From Clostridiales bacterium UBA6114 (GTDB taxonomy: Bacteria; Bacillota; Clostridia; Oscillospirales; Butyricicoccaceae), in contig DIWE01000011.1 in NCBI GenBank assembly GCA_002423435.1, forward strand, positions 100,703-164,702: DNA of 64,000 bases, written 5' to 3'. Positions 43,529-52,937 of this stretch are shown here, piece after piece. The translations under genes and the position numbers were made by a program. Under the pieces are notes generated by a model, which worked only from the letters and a program-made list of their open reading frames with translations, was not told the DNA's origin and did no database searches. Each line of letters begins with the position of its first letter. The stretch's first letter is position 1.

Positions 43529-44992
43529 TCACTCCATAATGGCGATGACGCCGAGGTCCAGAACGCTGATGCCCGGCGTGGCATGGATACCGCAGCCGAG
43601 CTGCCAGAGCGGGGCGGAGGTATTGTGCGTCTTAAGGGACGACCACAGGTCGATCCCTTTTTCTTTTGCTTCAAAAAGCGTCCATCCGTCCACAACGGCG
43701 CCGGAGAGGCATTCCGGCGCGCCTGAAAGGGAAAGACCGCCCGGACCGTCGGTGCCGTCGGTATCGGCGGCGCCGATCACAATTTTTTCGTTGCCCGCGA
43801 TATTGAGCGCGCCGGCAATACAGTATTCCTGATTCCGTCCGCCGACGCCCTTTTCCTCTCCGACGGTTACCACGACCTCGCCCGAAGTGATGAGAACGCA
43901 GGGCGGCTTCAAGGGTTCACCGCTGCGTTCGATATTGAGCGCGACCAGGGAGTTTATATGGCCGGCTTCCCTCGCCTCGCCGCACAGATATTCGCAAAGC
44001 ATATGCGGCGTATAGCCGAGCTCGAGCGCTTTTTGCCGGACGGCGGGATAGACCGTGTGGTTTTTGGGCGTTAGACCGAATACGCGTGCGTTCATTGCTT
44101 CATATTCCGCGAGCTTCATGGTTTCCTCATTCGGGTCGGCCTTCAGGAAATACCGGCGGACGCGCTCGGGGACCCGATCCCATGCGTCATATTTTTTGAG
44201 CGCCTCAATGCCGTCTGAAAAGGTTGTGCCGTCGGCAAGCGTCGCAAGGAAACGGTTGCTTTTCATCAGCTCGTAATAGCTTAAACGCAGGATCGGGGTA
44301 TTCTGCTTTGCAATATCGGTGGTGACGAGATGCACGAGCGTGGCCTTGCGGAAGCACCGGGTGATCTTGCCTCCCTTAAAGCGGTCGAGATGTGTGCGGA
44401 CGCAGTTGAGATCGTCGGTCAACGCGCCTTTTTCAATCTGCATCATGCGGGTGAGCTCGCGCATCTCTTCGACCGATACGCCTTCGATCGGCCAAGTCAA
44501 AAGCGAAGAAATGCCGCTGCCGGCAATCGTGATGACAAGGTCGCGTTCCGTTACAAGCTGTGCCCACTCATAGATCTTCTCGCAGCCTTCCACACAGTAC
44601 CGGTCGGGCATGGGATGCCCCGCCAGGGTGACGCCGATTTTTTTGCAGAGGATCGGGTCACCGTGCTTGCCGATGACGTGTCCGCCGGTCAGGCGGTCCC
44701 CGAGGATCTCCTCGAGGGCGACGGCAGCCCGCTGCACCCCCTTGGCTGCGCCGACAACAACAATCTTATCGAACCGGTTCAGATCATACACGGCGGGGCC
44801 GCCGCGCGGATCATCCTTAAGCTCGAATTCCGGGCAGTCCAGAATCAATCGGCTTCCCTCAAGGCGCACAAGGCGCCTTAAGCCGATATAGGGGTCTACG
44901 ACGTCAAGTCCCGCTCCGAGGATCTGGGCGACATGCGACCGTCCAAGCCGGTTGCCGTGATTTGTGAGCATGCCCATGTTTTGGATTCTCAT
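43529..44992 (-). CDS. Glycerate 2-kinase (MOFRL/DUF4147 family)
   Basis: 487 residues. The N-terminal DUF4147 domain has KIVVVGAAKGVQRAA and AGHPMPDRYCVEG; the C-terminal MOFRL domain has GVGGRNQEYCIAGA, ADTDGTDGPGG. The family phosphorylates D-glycerate at O2 to 2-phosphoglycerate in sugar-acid breakdown. The length is a little above the usual 420-450 because of an N-terminal addition of about 40 residues. First gene of the leftward trio with enolase-like and LarA-like proteins. A dehydratase of the MR/MLE family and a transporter are encoded nearby, which suits degradation of sugar acids. Confidence 0.88.
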   Translation of the reverse strand: MRIQNMGMLTNHGNRLGRSHVAQILGAGLDVVDPYIGLRRLVRLEGSRLILDCPEFELKDDPRGGPAVYDLNRFDKIVVVGAAKGVQRAAVALEEILGDRLTGGHVIGKHGDPILCKKIGVTLAGHPMPDRYCVEGCEKIYEWAQLVTERDLVITIAGSGISSLLTWPIEGVSVEEMRELTRMMQIEKGALTDDLNCVRTHLDRFKGGKITRCFRKATLVHLVTTDIAKQNTPILRLSYYELMKSNRFLATLADGTTFSDGIEALKKYDAWDRVPERVRRYFLKADPNEETMKLAEYEAMNARVFGLTPKNHTVYPAVRQKALELGYTPHMLCEYLCGEAREAGHINSLVALNIERSGEPLKPPCVLITSGEVVVTVGEEKGVGGRNQEYCIAGALNIAGNEKIVIGAADTDGTDGPGGLSLSGAPECLSGAVVDGWTLFEAKEKGIDLWSSLKTHNTSAPLWQLGCGIHATPGISVLDLGVIAIME

Positions 44993-45339
44993 ACTGGCCT
45001 CCTGCTGATTTCATTCAAAATGGTATTTAGCGTTTCATCTCTCAAATCTATGTGTCATTCTGAAACCTTTCCGGGAAATTCTATTCTATATGATATAATA
45101 TTATTTGGTAAAAAATTACATTTCAATTGGACAGAGACAAATATTTGTTTCAAAGTGATACAAAATAATATTTTTTTCATATTGTGCAGTAAGATCCAAT
45201 TATTTACAATTATTAACAGATAATGTAAATTGCACATGCGGTATGCCGGATGGGATCTGGCCGATCCGATTATAATGGTGCGCTTCCGACGGTTAGCCGG
45301 AGCATGATAAATAAAATATTAAATGGAGGTTTTAAGAAA
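44993..45339. other. Divergent region between glycerate kinase and second tct operon
   Basis: 347 bp, very AT-rich in the middle. It contains a TATAAT at 45271-45276 without a clear -35, and TTAGCCGGAGCATGATAA at 45293-45310, a copy of the end of the 175-bp element. No gene seen. Confidence 0.55.
45293..45310. repeat. Third copy of the TTAGCCGGAGC motif (single arm)
   Basis: TTAGCCGGAGCATGATAA equals the complement of the right arm of the 13131-13305 element. It lies 30 bp before the tctC start, just after a TATAAT box, so it would be in the leader RNA. All three copies precede genes of acid uptake or breakdown. Confidence 0.6.
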
Positions 45340-46485
45340 ATGAAAAAGACCATCGCGTATTTATTGGCACTCGCGGTTCTGATCACGGCATTTGCCGGAT
45401 GCTCCGGCGGCCCGGCGTCATCTCCCGTATCGTCAGGCACTTCGGCTTCGAACGGCACTGCCGCCTCGTCGGGTGCGCCCGCCGATAACGCATCCGCCGA
45501 AGCGGTATTTTCCGACGGAACCTTTGCGCTTACCAAAGAACAGCTGCAAAAGATCCAGCCCTCCGGTTTCCCCAAAAAGCCGATTACTTATATTTCTCCC
45601 TATACGGCCGGCGGCGCGTCCGACCTTGTCGCCCGCGCGCTCGCGAAGGCGGCCAAGGACATTTACGGCGTCGATATGGTTGTCGAAAATGTCGAGGGCG
45701 GTTCCGGCTCCGTAGGCGTGATGCAATGCCTCACATCCAATCCCGACGGCTATACCGTCAGCATTCTGAATTCGGCGCTCATAGGCATGATTCAGCAGGG
45801 CCGCATCGACATCAATTGGCAAGAGGACATGACTATCCTCTGCAAGGAGGTTGAGGATGTTCTCGGGATCTTTGTCAAAAAGGGCGGTGACTGCGATACC
45901 TTCGACAAATTCCTTGCAAAGGTGAAAAACAACCCCGCGGGTACGGTGAACATGGGACTCGCCGGTACTCTTACAGCCAACCACGCTTGTGTTCTTTCAC
46001 TTGGCGAAGCGCTTGGCGACAAAGAAATTTTCAACATTCCGATCTATGGGGGCGCCGCACGCAGCATCACCGAAATCATCGGCGGACATTGCGACGCGAC
46101 GGTCTGCAAGCCGGCCGACTGCATCAATCAGCTGAACTCCGGCGAAGTTACCTGTATCGCTTATTTCGCCAAGGAAAGAGTCCCAACGTTCCCCGACGTT
46201 CCGACAATCCAGGAGCTTGTACCCGAAGCATATCCCTGGGGTGATCCGTCCTATGCCGCGACATACCTTATCACAACGAAAGGCGTCGACAGACAGATTG
46301 CTGACTGGCTCTCCCAACTGTTCATCGGCTGTATTCTGTCCGACGAATTCCAGGCCCTTGCCGAAAAGAGCGGATTCCTGGCGACGAATCTCCCCTGGGG
46401 GGAGGCCGCGACCCAGTCTGTCAGCGAGTTCTATGATTCTCTGGCGGAAATGAGCAAAATTTTTGACGACGTACCGACCGCTTAA
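45340..46485 (+). CDS. tctC: TTT transporter substrate-binding lipoprotein, second system (TctC family)
   Basis: 381 residues. Signal ends TAFAGC (Cys21) and a Ser/Ala/Pro linker runs to about residue 75, longer than in the first TctC. The mature domain has ITYISPYTAGGASDLVARAL and NVEGGSGSVGVMQCLTSNPD, matching TctC/Bug. GGAGG precedes ATG 45340. It opens tctC-tctB-tctA opposite the glycerate kinase operon, so a sugar acid or related compound is a reasonable cargo. Confidence 0.9.
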   Translation: MKKTIAYLLALAVLITAFAGCSGGPASSPVSSGTSASNGTAASSGAPADNASAEAVFSDGTFALTKEQLQKIQPSGFPKKPITYISPYTAGGASDLVARALAKAAKDIYGVDMVVENVEGGSGSVGVMQCLTSNPDGYTVSILNSALIGMIQQGRIDINWQEDMTILCKEVEDVLGIFVKKGGDCDTFDKFLAKVKNNPAGTVNMGLAGTLTANHACVLSLGEALGDKEIFNIPIYGGAARSITEIIGGHCDATVCKPADCINQLNSGEVTCIAYFAKERVPTFPDVPTIQELVPEAYPWGDPSYAATYLITTKGVDRQIADWLSQLFIGCILSDEFQALAEKSGFLATNLPWGEAATQSVSEFYDSLAEMSKIFDDVPTA

Positions 46486-46608
46486 TAAGGCATTAAAAAA
46501 CGGTTCCCTTCTCTTTATATTTTCGCGGAAAACATCAATTACCTCCGCCGTCCTGCGGGGCGACTGAGGTAATTAATGTATTTCCGTACAACAAAGGAGC
46601 TGAGGTTT

Positions 46609-47124
46609 TTGAACGAAAAGGAACGGGAAACAAGATTTTTTGAGCTTATTGTCACCCTCCTCTTTCTGGCTTTCTCCGTCGTTATGCTGATTGTGGCATA
46701 TACGACGCAGAAACCGACCAACAGGGTTGTCAATGTCATGAAGGCGATGACATTTCCCAAAATCATCTTGACGATTATGCTTTTAGGCTCCCTGTTCGTC
46801 CTTGCAAATACGCTCTACTGGTTTTACAAAAACAGGGGACATGCGCTTCCCGACTTTAAGAAGCTGATTACGAAAAAAACCGCCGTTACATATGTAATGA
46901 TCCTTGCATACATTTTCGGATGGGAGTATTTGGGCTTTTTCATCAGCACATTTCTCTTTTTCGCGGTTGAATCGAAGCTGATGAATATGAAGCAGCCGGT
47001 TTCAAGAATCGTTTTAATCGCGCTTGTTTTTACGATTGCCACGAACCTGGTCTTTAAAACGGGATTTCAGATGTTTTTCCCCGAACCGATTTACGATGCG
47101 TTCTTAAACGCATTCATTTATTGA
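46609..47124 (+). CDS. tctB: TTT transporter small membrane subunit, second system (TctB family)
   Basis: 171 residues from TTG 46609, which has AAAGGAG nine bases upstream; ATG 46576 would add 11 residues and its GAGGT sits in a hairpin (AATTACCTC 46537-46545 with GAGGTAATT 46566-46574). Four hydrophobic segments. TctB proteins are poorly conserved and the call rests on size, topology and position between tctC and tctA. Confidence 0.78.
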   Translation: MNEKERETRFFELIVTLLFLAFSVVMLIVAYTTQKPTNRVVNVMKAMTFPKIILTIMLLGSLFVLANTLYWFYKNRGHALPDFKKLITKKTAVTYVMILAYIFGWEYLGFFISTFLFFAVESKLMNMKQPVSRIVLIALVFTIATNLVFKTGFQMFFPEPIYDAFLNAFIY

Positions 47125-47138
47125 GGCGGGTGACAGTA

Positions 47139-48668
47139 ATGAGTGATATAGCGAACGTATTTACCTGGGCATTTTCCTATATATCCGATCCCTATTGCAT
47201 GGCAATGTGCTTTGTCGGTACGTTTATGGGCCTTGTATTCGGAACGCTGCCCGGCCTCACGGCGACGATGGGGATAGCGCTTCTGATCCCGCTGTCATAT
47301 ACGATGGACCCGGTTCTGGCGCTGGGCATGATGATCGGCTGTTATGTGGGTGGCATTGCAGGCGGCGCGGTTTCATCGATCCTGCTGAATATTCCGGGGA
47401 CTCCGTCGGCTATCGTCACGGCGTTCGACGGCTATCCCATGATGCTTAAGGACCGGGGCGCCGAGGCTATGGGTTGGGCGGCCTTTTCCTCGGGCTTCGG
47501 AGGGATGTTCGGCTGGGTCGTGCTTGCCTTTTTTTCACCTTATCTTGCAAGGCTATGCACAAACTTCTCCTGCGTTGAATATGCGTCGCTTGCGTTTCTT
47601 GGGCTGATGCTGATTTCCTCCGTGACCGGCGATAATCTTGCAAAGGGGATCGTTTCGGCGATGCTCGGCATCTTTTTGTCAATGGTGGGCATCGACCTTG
47701 AATGGGGAGACCTGCGGTTTACATTTGGAAGCTACAATCTTATGGGAGGTATCAATCTTCTGCCCGTGATGGTCGGCATCTATTCCGTCCCACAGATCCT
47801 GAAGATCTGCAACGAGGTCGATACGGTTAAAACCATTAAGGTCAAGTTCTCAAACTTTATTCCGAAGCTTAAGGATATCTGGGCGGCCAAGATCTGTTTG
47901 CTCCGCACCTCCTTAATCGGTACGATTATCGGGATCATACCGGCAACCGGCGCAAACATCGCATGCTTCCTCTCATATGATCTGACAAAGCGTTTCTCCA
48001 AAGACCCCGACTCGTTCGGCAAGGGGAATCATCTGGGAGTGATTTCCTCGGAGGCGGCAAACAACGCGGTTTGCGGCGGCGCCATGGTCCCGCTGCTGAC
48101 GCTCGGCATCCCGGGCGACGGCGTGACGGCGATTTTGCTGGGCGGCCTGATGATCCACGATATCCAGCCCGGTCCGCAGCTTTATACATCAAATTACAAC
48201 CTTATCATCGGTATTTTCACCTGTATGCTGGTCTGCACCCTGATGATGGTCGCGATTCAGATGATCGGCATCAAATTCTTTATCAGGATTTTAAGCGTGC
48301 CCAACAATTTCCTGGTGACGGGAATCACGGTTATGGCGGTTATCGGCTCGTTTGCCCTGCGGAACAACACGTTTGACATTTGGATTTGCCTTGTGCTCGG
48401 AACTTTCGGATACCTGATGGGCCGCGCGCAGTTCCCCATCGCGCCCGCCGTGCTCGGCCTTGTTTTGGGCAGCATGTTTGAAAAGGAAACGCGCACGGCG
48501 CTTACTCTATCGCATTACGACTGGCTCGTATTTCTGAAACGTCCGGTTCCCTGTATACTGATCATTGTCGCCGTCAGCTTTGCGGCGTGGACCGTCATTT
48601 CCAACTTGAAAAAGAAACGAAAAAGAATGGCGGAGCAAAAAGAGCCTGTTATGAATACGGCCGAATAA
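47139..48668 (+). CDS. tctA: TTT transporter large membrane subunit, second system (TctA family)
   Basis: 509 residues. GLVFGTLPGLTATMGIALL and LNIPGTPSAIVTAFDGYP in the first half, and LTLGIPGDGVTAILLGGLMI in the second, are TctA signatures. ATG 47139 is preceded by GAGGCGGG. The C-terminal tail is strongly basic and cytoplasmic. Last gene of its operon, followed by a strong terminator. Confidence 0.92.
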   Translation: MSDIANVFTWAFSYISDPYCMAMCFVGTFMGLVFGTLPGLTATMGIALLIPLSYTMDPVLALGMMIGCYVGGIAGGAVSSILLNIPGTPSAIVTAFDGYPMMLKDRGAEAMGWAAFSSGFGGMFGWVVLAFFSPYLARLCTNFSCVEYASLAFLGLMLISSVTGDNLAKGIVSAMLGIFLSMVGIDLEWGDLRFTFGSYNLMGGINLLPVMVGIYSVPQILKICNEVDTVKTIKVKFSNFIPKLKDIWAAKICLLRTSLIGTIIGIIPATGANIACFLSYDLTKRFSKDPDSFGKGNHLGVISSEAANNAVCGGAMVPLLTLGIPGDGVTAILLGGLMIHDIQPGPQLYTSNYNLIIGIFTCMLVCTLMMVAIQMIGIKFFIRILSVPNNFLVTGITVMAVIGSFALRNNTFDIWICLVLGTFGYLMGRAQFPIAPAVLGLVLGSMFEKETRTALTLSHYDWLVFLKRPVPCILIIVAVSFAAWTVISNLKKKRKRMAEQKEPVMNTAE

Positions 48669-48688
48669 ATATTTTTGCATTAACATAT

Positions 48689-48724
48689 CCCGCGCGGCCT
48701 TGTTTTGCGAAAGCGCCGCGCGGG
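48689..48724 (+). terminator. Terminator after the second tct operon
   Basis: CCCGCGCGGC (48689-48698) pairs with GCCGCGCGGG (48715-48724), followed by TTTTTCTTTT. Textbook rho-independent terminator 20 bp past tctA. Confidence 0.88.
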
Positions 48725-48826
48725 TTTTTCTTTTATTGTGCAAGGCTGTGTATGGGACCGCCTGATGCATAATATGGAAAAAATGGATAATAATAGCAAC
48801 ACGTCTTATCTGTGCGGGAGGAAAGC

Positions 48827-50428
48827 ATGTTTTACTACGGGCGAAAAATAATACGGCATTTAAAAATGAAAAATCAAAATACAAATGATAATAATGATGC
48901 GGAAAGTGAAAAACAGAATATTTCCGATAGTCTACAGTCCAATCTCGACAGCGTCAGACAGATTTTTGGCCCGAGCAAGGACGTTATTATAAGAGAGTTT
49001 TCATTTGGGCAAAAGCATCAGACGAAAGCCGCACTGGTCTTTATTGACGGTCTGATCAACAATACGGTGATAAACGAAAGCATCATAAAGCCGCTGATGT
49101 ACGACAGCCGCTTTTTTTCGAACAAAAACACGGCTGAAGTCTGGAGCATGGATATAATTAAAGAAACAATGCTATCCATAGGGGATATTCAGGAGGCCGG
49201 AAGCATTGCCGACGCGGTGGAGGGCTGCCTTTCGGGAGACGTCGCTTTTTTTGCCGACGGAATGAGTCAGGCTTTGGTCATAAGCTGCAAAGGCTTTGAA
49301 AAGCGCGGTATTGCGGAGCCGGAAACCGAATCGGTTATCCGCGGCCCGAGGGAGGGTTTTACCGAAAATCTCCGAACGAATACCGCCCTTTTACGGCGCA
49401 AAATCAAGAACGCGGCTTTGACGATGGAAACGATGAAACTGGGCAGGAAAACGGGAACAGCCGTCTGCATTGTCTATTTAAACGGGGTGGCATCTCCGGA
49501 GCTGATAGAAGAAATCAGGCGACGGTTAAGAAAGATAGACACGGATTCGATCCTGGAATCGGGTTATATCGAGCAATATATTGAAGACGCCCCGCTTTCA
49601 ATCTTTTCAACGGTTGGCTACAGCGAAAAGCCCGATGTGATCGCGGCAAAGATCCTTGAGGGCAGGGTGGCTATTATTGTCGACGGCACGCCTTTCGTAC
49701 TCACCGCTCCTTTGCTTTTTGTGGAGAATTTCCAAACAGCTGAGGATTATTATATCAGAATATATTTTGCCGGCATTCTCAGGATCCTTCGATTCGCATC
49801 CTATGCGATCAGCATTTTGGCTCCGGCGATTTATGTGGCTCTGACAACCTTCCATCAGGAGCTGATACCGACTTCTTTATTGTTCACAATGATCGCCGCC
49901 AGAGAAGGGATTCCATTTCCGGCCGTCTTGGAGGCCGGGGTCATGATGGTCACATTTGAAATCCTCAGAGAGGCCGGCGTGCGGCTGCCAAGGCCCGTCG
50001 GCCAGGCCGTCAGCATAGTGGGAGCGCTCGTGATGGGTCAATCGGCCGTGTCGGCGGGGCTTATTGGAGCGCCTATGGTCATTGTGGTTGCCATTACGGC
50101 TGTTTCAAGCTTCGTCATACCCAGTAATATCGAGAACGGGACTGTTTTACGCCTGATATTTCTGATATTGGCAGGCACTATGGGCGGTTTCGGAATTATG
50201 ATAGGCATGCTGGGGCTTATGATCTATTTATCCTCGCTGAAGTCATTCGGGGTCCCGTATTTATCCCCGATTGTGCCTTTAAGGGCCGAGGATATGAAGG
50301 ATGTATTTATCAGAGAGCCGTTGCGGGCCATGCTGAAACGGCCGTTTGACATTGCGCATAACGATGTCAAGAGGCGCGGGTCAGTTACAGCTCCTCCAAA
50401 ATCTCCCCAAAATCAGGACAGCAACTAA
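48827..50428 (+). CDS. gerA: Spore germinant receptor A subunit (GerA family)
   Basis: 533 residues. The soluble N-terminal half has VFIDGLINNTVINESIIKPL, and the C-terminal half has five or so hydrophobic segments with GVRLPRPVGQAVSIVGALVMGQSAV, the best conserved GerA block. It lies in the spore inner membrane and works with the B and C subunits to sense germinants. ATG 48827 follows GGGAGG; GTG 48812 is weaker. First gene of gerA-gerC-gerB-gerD. Shows that the organism forms spores. Confidence 0.93.
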   Translation: MFYYGRKIIRHLKMKNQNTNDNNDAESEKQNISDSLQSNLDSVRQIFGPSKDVIIREFSFGQKHQTKAALVFIDGLINNTVINESIIKPLMYDSRFFSNKNTAEVWSMDIIKETMLSIGDIQEAGSIADAVEGCLSGDVAFFADGMSQALVISCKGFEKRGIAEPETESVIRGPREGFTENLRTNTALLRRKIKNAALTMETMKLGRKTGTAVCIVYLNGVASPELIEEIRRRLRKIDTDSILESGYIEQYIEDAPLSIFSTVGYSEKPDVIAAKILEGRVAIIVDGTPFVLTAPLLFVENFQTAEDYYIRIYFAGILRILRFASYAISILAPAIYVALTTFHQELIPTSLLFTMIAAREGIPFPAVLEAGVMMVTFEILREAGVRLPRPVGQAVSIVGALVMGQSAVSAGLIGAPMVIVVAITAVSSFVIPSNIENGTVLRLIFLILAGTMGGFGIMIGMLGLMIYLSSLKSFGVPYLSPIVPLRAEDMKDVFIREPLRAMLKRPFDIAHNDVKRRGSVTAPPKSPQNQDSN

Positions 50429-50448
50429 ATTCAAGGAGGGGGATCGGT

Positions 50449-51609
50449 TTGAACAAGCGACTCCTAAAATTAACTGCGGCTTTTACGATAGTCGGTTGTC
50501 TGACAGGGTGCTGGAACAGCCGCGAGCTCGACACCCTGTCAGTTTTGATCGGCGTGGGCATTGACAAGACGGATGACTTCCGGATGGTGAATGTCACTGC
50601 ACAAATTGCAAATCCAAGCAATATAAAAACATCCGAAGACAGAGAAGCATCGTCGCAGGAAGCGTATTGGAACCTTCAGATGAGTGCTGAAAACGTATTT
50701 GTCGCATTAAGGGATTGCACCTTTTCGGCAAGCCGAAAGCTGTATATCGGCCAGAATCAGATTATATTGCTAGGCGAAGATCTGGCAAAAGCCGGGCTGC
50801 AGAAATATATGGATTTTTTTTTAAGGGATCCGGAGGCCAGACTGAATGAATACGTTGTAGTCGCAAAAGGGAAAGCCGCCGACATTCTGGACGTAAAACC
50901 TGAACTGGAAAAACTGCCCGCGTTAAATATTCAAAATCTGATAGACATACATTTTGCAACATCGCAGGTAGTTTCGATCCGATTAATTGATTTTTCTTCG
51001 GCAATCGCGAGCGGCACGACCTCCGCCGTTGCGCCCATGATAGAGATTGACGGCTTCGGGGAGGACAAAAAGCTGAAGATGTCGGGGACCGCCGTTTTCA
51101 AAGACTATAAATTGGCGGGCGAGCTCGACCCGTTTGAGACGCGGGGATATTTATGGGTTGTTGACAAAGTCAAAAGCGGGGTCTTAAACGTTTCCAGCAA
51201 AAACGGGGAAACAGCACTTGAGATTATACGATCCAAAAGCAAAATGACTCCTGTGCTGAAAGACGACGGCAGCTTTTCCATAAAACTGTCGGTTAAGACA
51301 GACGTAAATCTCGGAAGCCAGGAGGGGTGGGATGACTTTTTGCTGTCGGAGGACAGAACATTTGTGGAAAATCGGGCGGCAAAAGCGATCGAATCGGATA
51401 TCATGGCCTGCCTGGACAAAGCAGGGGAACTAGGCACCGATATTTTTGGGTTCGGCGAGGCCATCAGAAGGAAGTATCCCCGGCAATGGAATTCGGTAAA
51501 AGACGACTGGGAAAATATTTTCCCCGATATCGAAGTGGAATTGGAAACCAATGTGAAATTGCGGGGGACAGGCGAATTCATCAGGTCTGTTTTTCCTGAG
51601 AGAGGATAA
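50449..51609 (+). CDS. gerC: Spore germinant receptor C subunit, lipoprotein (GerC family)
   Basis: 386 residues. TTG start at 50449 behind AAGGAGGGGG. Signal ends CLTGC (Cys21) and the mature N-terminus WNSRELDTLSVLIGVGIDK is the hallmark of GerAC proteins. Conserved ASRKLYIGQNQIILLGEDLA follows. The protein is anchored by lipid on the outer face of the spore inner membrane. Gene order A-C-B differs from the A-B-C of Bacillus gerA but is common in Clostridia. Confidence 0.92.
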   Translation: MNKRLLKLTAAFTIVGCLTGCWNSRELDTLSVLIGVGIDKTDDFRMVNVTAQIANPSNIKTSEDREASSQEAYWNLQMSAENVFVALRDCTFSASRKLYIGQNQIILLGEDLAKAGLQKYMDFFLRDPEARLNEYVVVAKGKAADILDVKPELEKLPALNIQNLIDIHFATSQVVSIRLIDFSSAIASGTTSAVAPMIEIDGFGEDKKLKMSGTAVFKDYKLAGELDPFETRGYLWVVDKVKSGVLNVSSKNGETALEIIRSKSKMTPVLKDDGSFSIKLSVKTDVNLGSQEGWDDFLLSEDRTFVENRAAKAIESDIMACLDKAGELGTDIFGFGEAIRRKYPRQWNSVKDDWENIFPDIEVELETNVKLRGTGEFIRSVFPERG

Positions 51610-51615
51610 AGCGCT

Positions 51616-52722
51616 ATGGAGCTTGAAAATGGGAAAATATCGGGTTCGCAGCTGACATTTTCAATCGGATGCTTTATCCAGGGGTCCACCCTGCTGTCCG
51701 CTTTTGTGCTTTCGGTCACAAAGCAGGATACGTGGTTTGTTGTACTGACAGGCTTTGCCGCCAGCATTTGCATCATAGGCATATATATTGCGCTGACGAG
51801 GAGGCATCCCGATAAAACGATTGTGCAGATATTCGAGGCTGTTTTCGGTACTTTCATCGGAAAGGCGATTTCATTATCATATATTTTTTACTTTTTGTCT
51901 CTCGCGTGCCTGAATTCAAGGGATGTCGGAAATTTTGTCGTGGGCCTGATCATGCCGGAAACGCCCATTATTGCCCCGACGATTATGTTTGTACTTGTGT
52001 GCAGCTGGGCAGTGAGCAAGGGAGTCGAAACCCTGACAAGATACGGTTATCTGTTTGTGGTCATTACGTTTATTGTAAATATCTTTATTTTCCTGTTGCT
52101 GATCAAAGAAATGAATTTTAATGCGTTCCTGCCGGCTTTTACGATGCCTGCGCTGACATATGTGCAGGGAACGCATGTCGTGGCATCTATTCCATTCTGC
52201 GAAATCGTGGCTTTTTTAATGATCGCGCCTTCGCTTAAAAATCAGGAAAAGATGGCGGGGTCTTTTCTTTCGGGGCTTGCAATCGGCGGAATCACATTGT
52301 TTATCATTGTGGTAAGAGACATTGCATCGCTCGGAAATATGATATCTTACGTCACGCTTCCTTCCTATGAGGCGGTTAAACTGATTGATATAGCGCATAT
52401 CCTGACGAGAATGGAGGTGCTTTACGCGATTGAACTGCTTTTTCTGCAGTTTTTCAAGGTAAGCATTTTATATTACGCCACGGTGTTGGGGATTTCCCAG
52501 GTGTTTAACCTTCGCTCCTATAAGCCAAATGTATTAACTGTCGGGATTATTATCATCTGTTTTTCGCTGATCATTTTTGATTCGCCGATGGAAAACGCGT
52601 TCTGGGGGCCTCGGGTCGCGCCTTTTTTCAACATTATTTTTCAGCTGGTATTTCCCGTCATCGCTCTATTTATTGATCTCATACGGAGTATGTTCAAAAA
52701 AAGTAAGGTGGGACAGTCATGA
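51616..52722 (+). CDS. gerB: Spore germinant receptor B subunit (GerB family)
   Basis: 368 residues with ten hydrophobic segments, APC-transporter fold (spore germination/endospore permease family). KISGSQLTFSIGCFIQGSTLL is the typical first helix and FEAVFGTFIGKAISLSYIFYF the third. In other species GerB binds the amino-acid or sugar germinant. ATG 51616 is six bases after gerC. The 3' end overlaps the next gene by four bases. Confidence 0.92.
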   Translation: MELENGKISGSQLTFSIGCFIQGSTLLSAFVLSVTKQDTWFVVLTGFAASICIIGIYIALTRRHPDKTIVQIFEAVFGTFIGKAISLSYIFYFLSLACLNSRDVGNFVVGLIMPETPIIAPTIMFVLVCSWAVSKGVETLTRYGYLFVVITFIVNIFIFLLLIKEMNFNAFLPAFTMPALTYVQGTHVVASIPFCEIVAFLMIAPSLKNQEKMAGSFLSGLAIGGITLFIIVVRDIASLGNMISYVTLPSYEAVKLIDIAHILTRMEVLYAIELLFLQFFKVSILYYATVLGISQVFNLRSYKPNVLTVGIIIICFSLIIFDSPMENAFWGPRVAPFFNIIFQLVFPVIALFIDLIRSMFKKSKVGQS

Positions 52723-52937
52723 TATTTCTTTTGATTTCGGTGTTTATCTTTGTGGCGATTTATGACGCTCCCGTTCTTATAAGGGAAAAATATTGGAAGG
52801 AGCTGGCGGTTTTTTCGATAATGTTCCTGGCCGCTTTTGCTGTCGCTCTATTACAGTTTTACGGAGTAGAGATACCCAGCCCCATCAAGGGAGCCCAATA
52901 TATCCTGCAAGATGTTTTACACTTAAGCTATCAATAA
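52719..52937 (+). CDS. Germinant receptor D-like small membrane protein
   Basis: 72 residues, two hydrophobic segments (2-20 and 29-47) separated by a charged turn. It overlaps gerB by four bases (ATGA). Small two-helix D subunits encoded after gerA-C genes are known from Bacillus gerK/gerU-type operons and tune receptor activity. Assignment rests on size, topology and position. A strong hairpin begins within its stop codon. Confidence 0.7.
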   Translation: MIFLLISVFIFVAIYDAPVLIREKYWKELAVFSIMFLAAFAVALLQFYGVEIPSPIKGAQYILQDVLHLSYQ

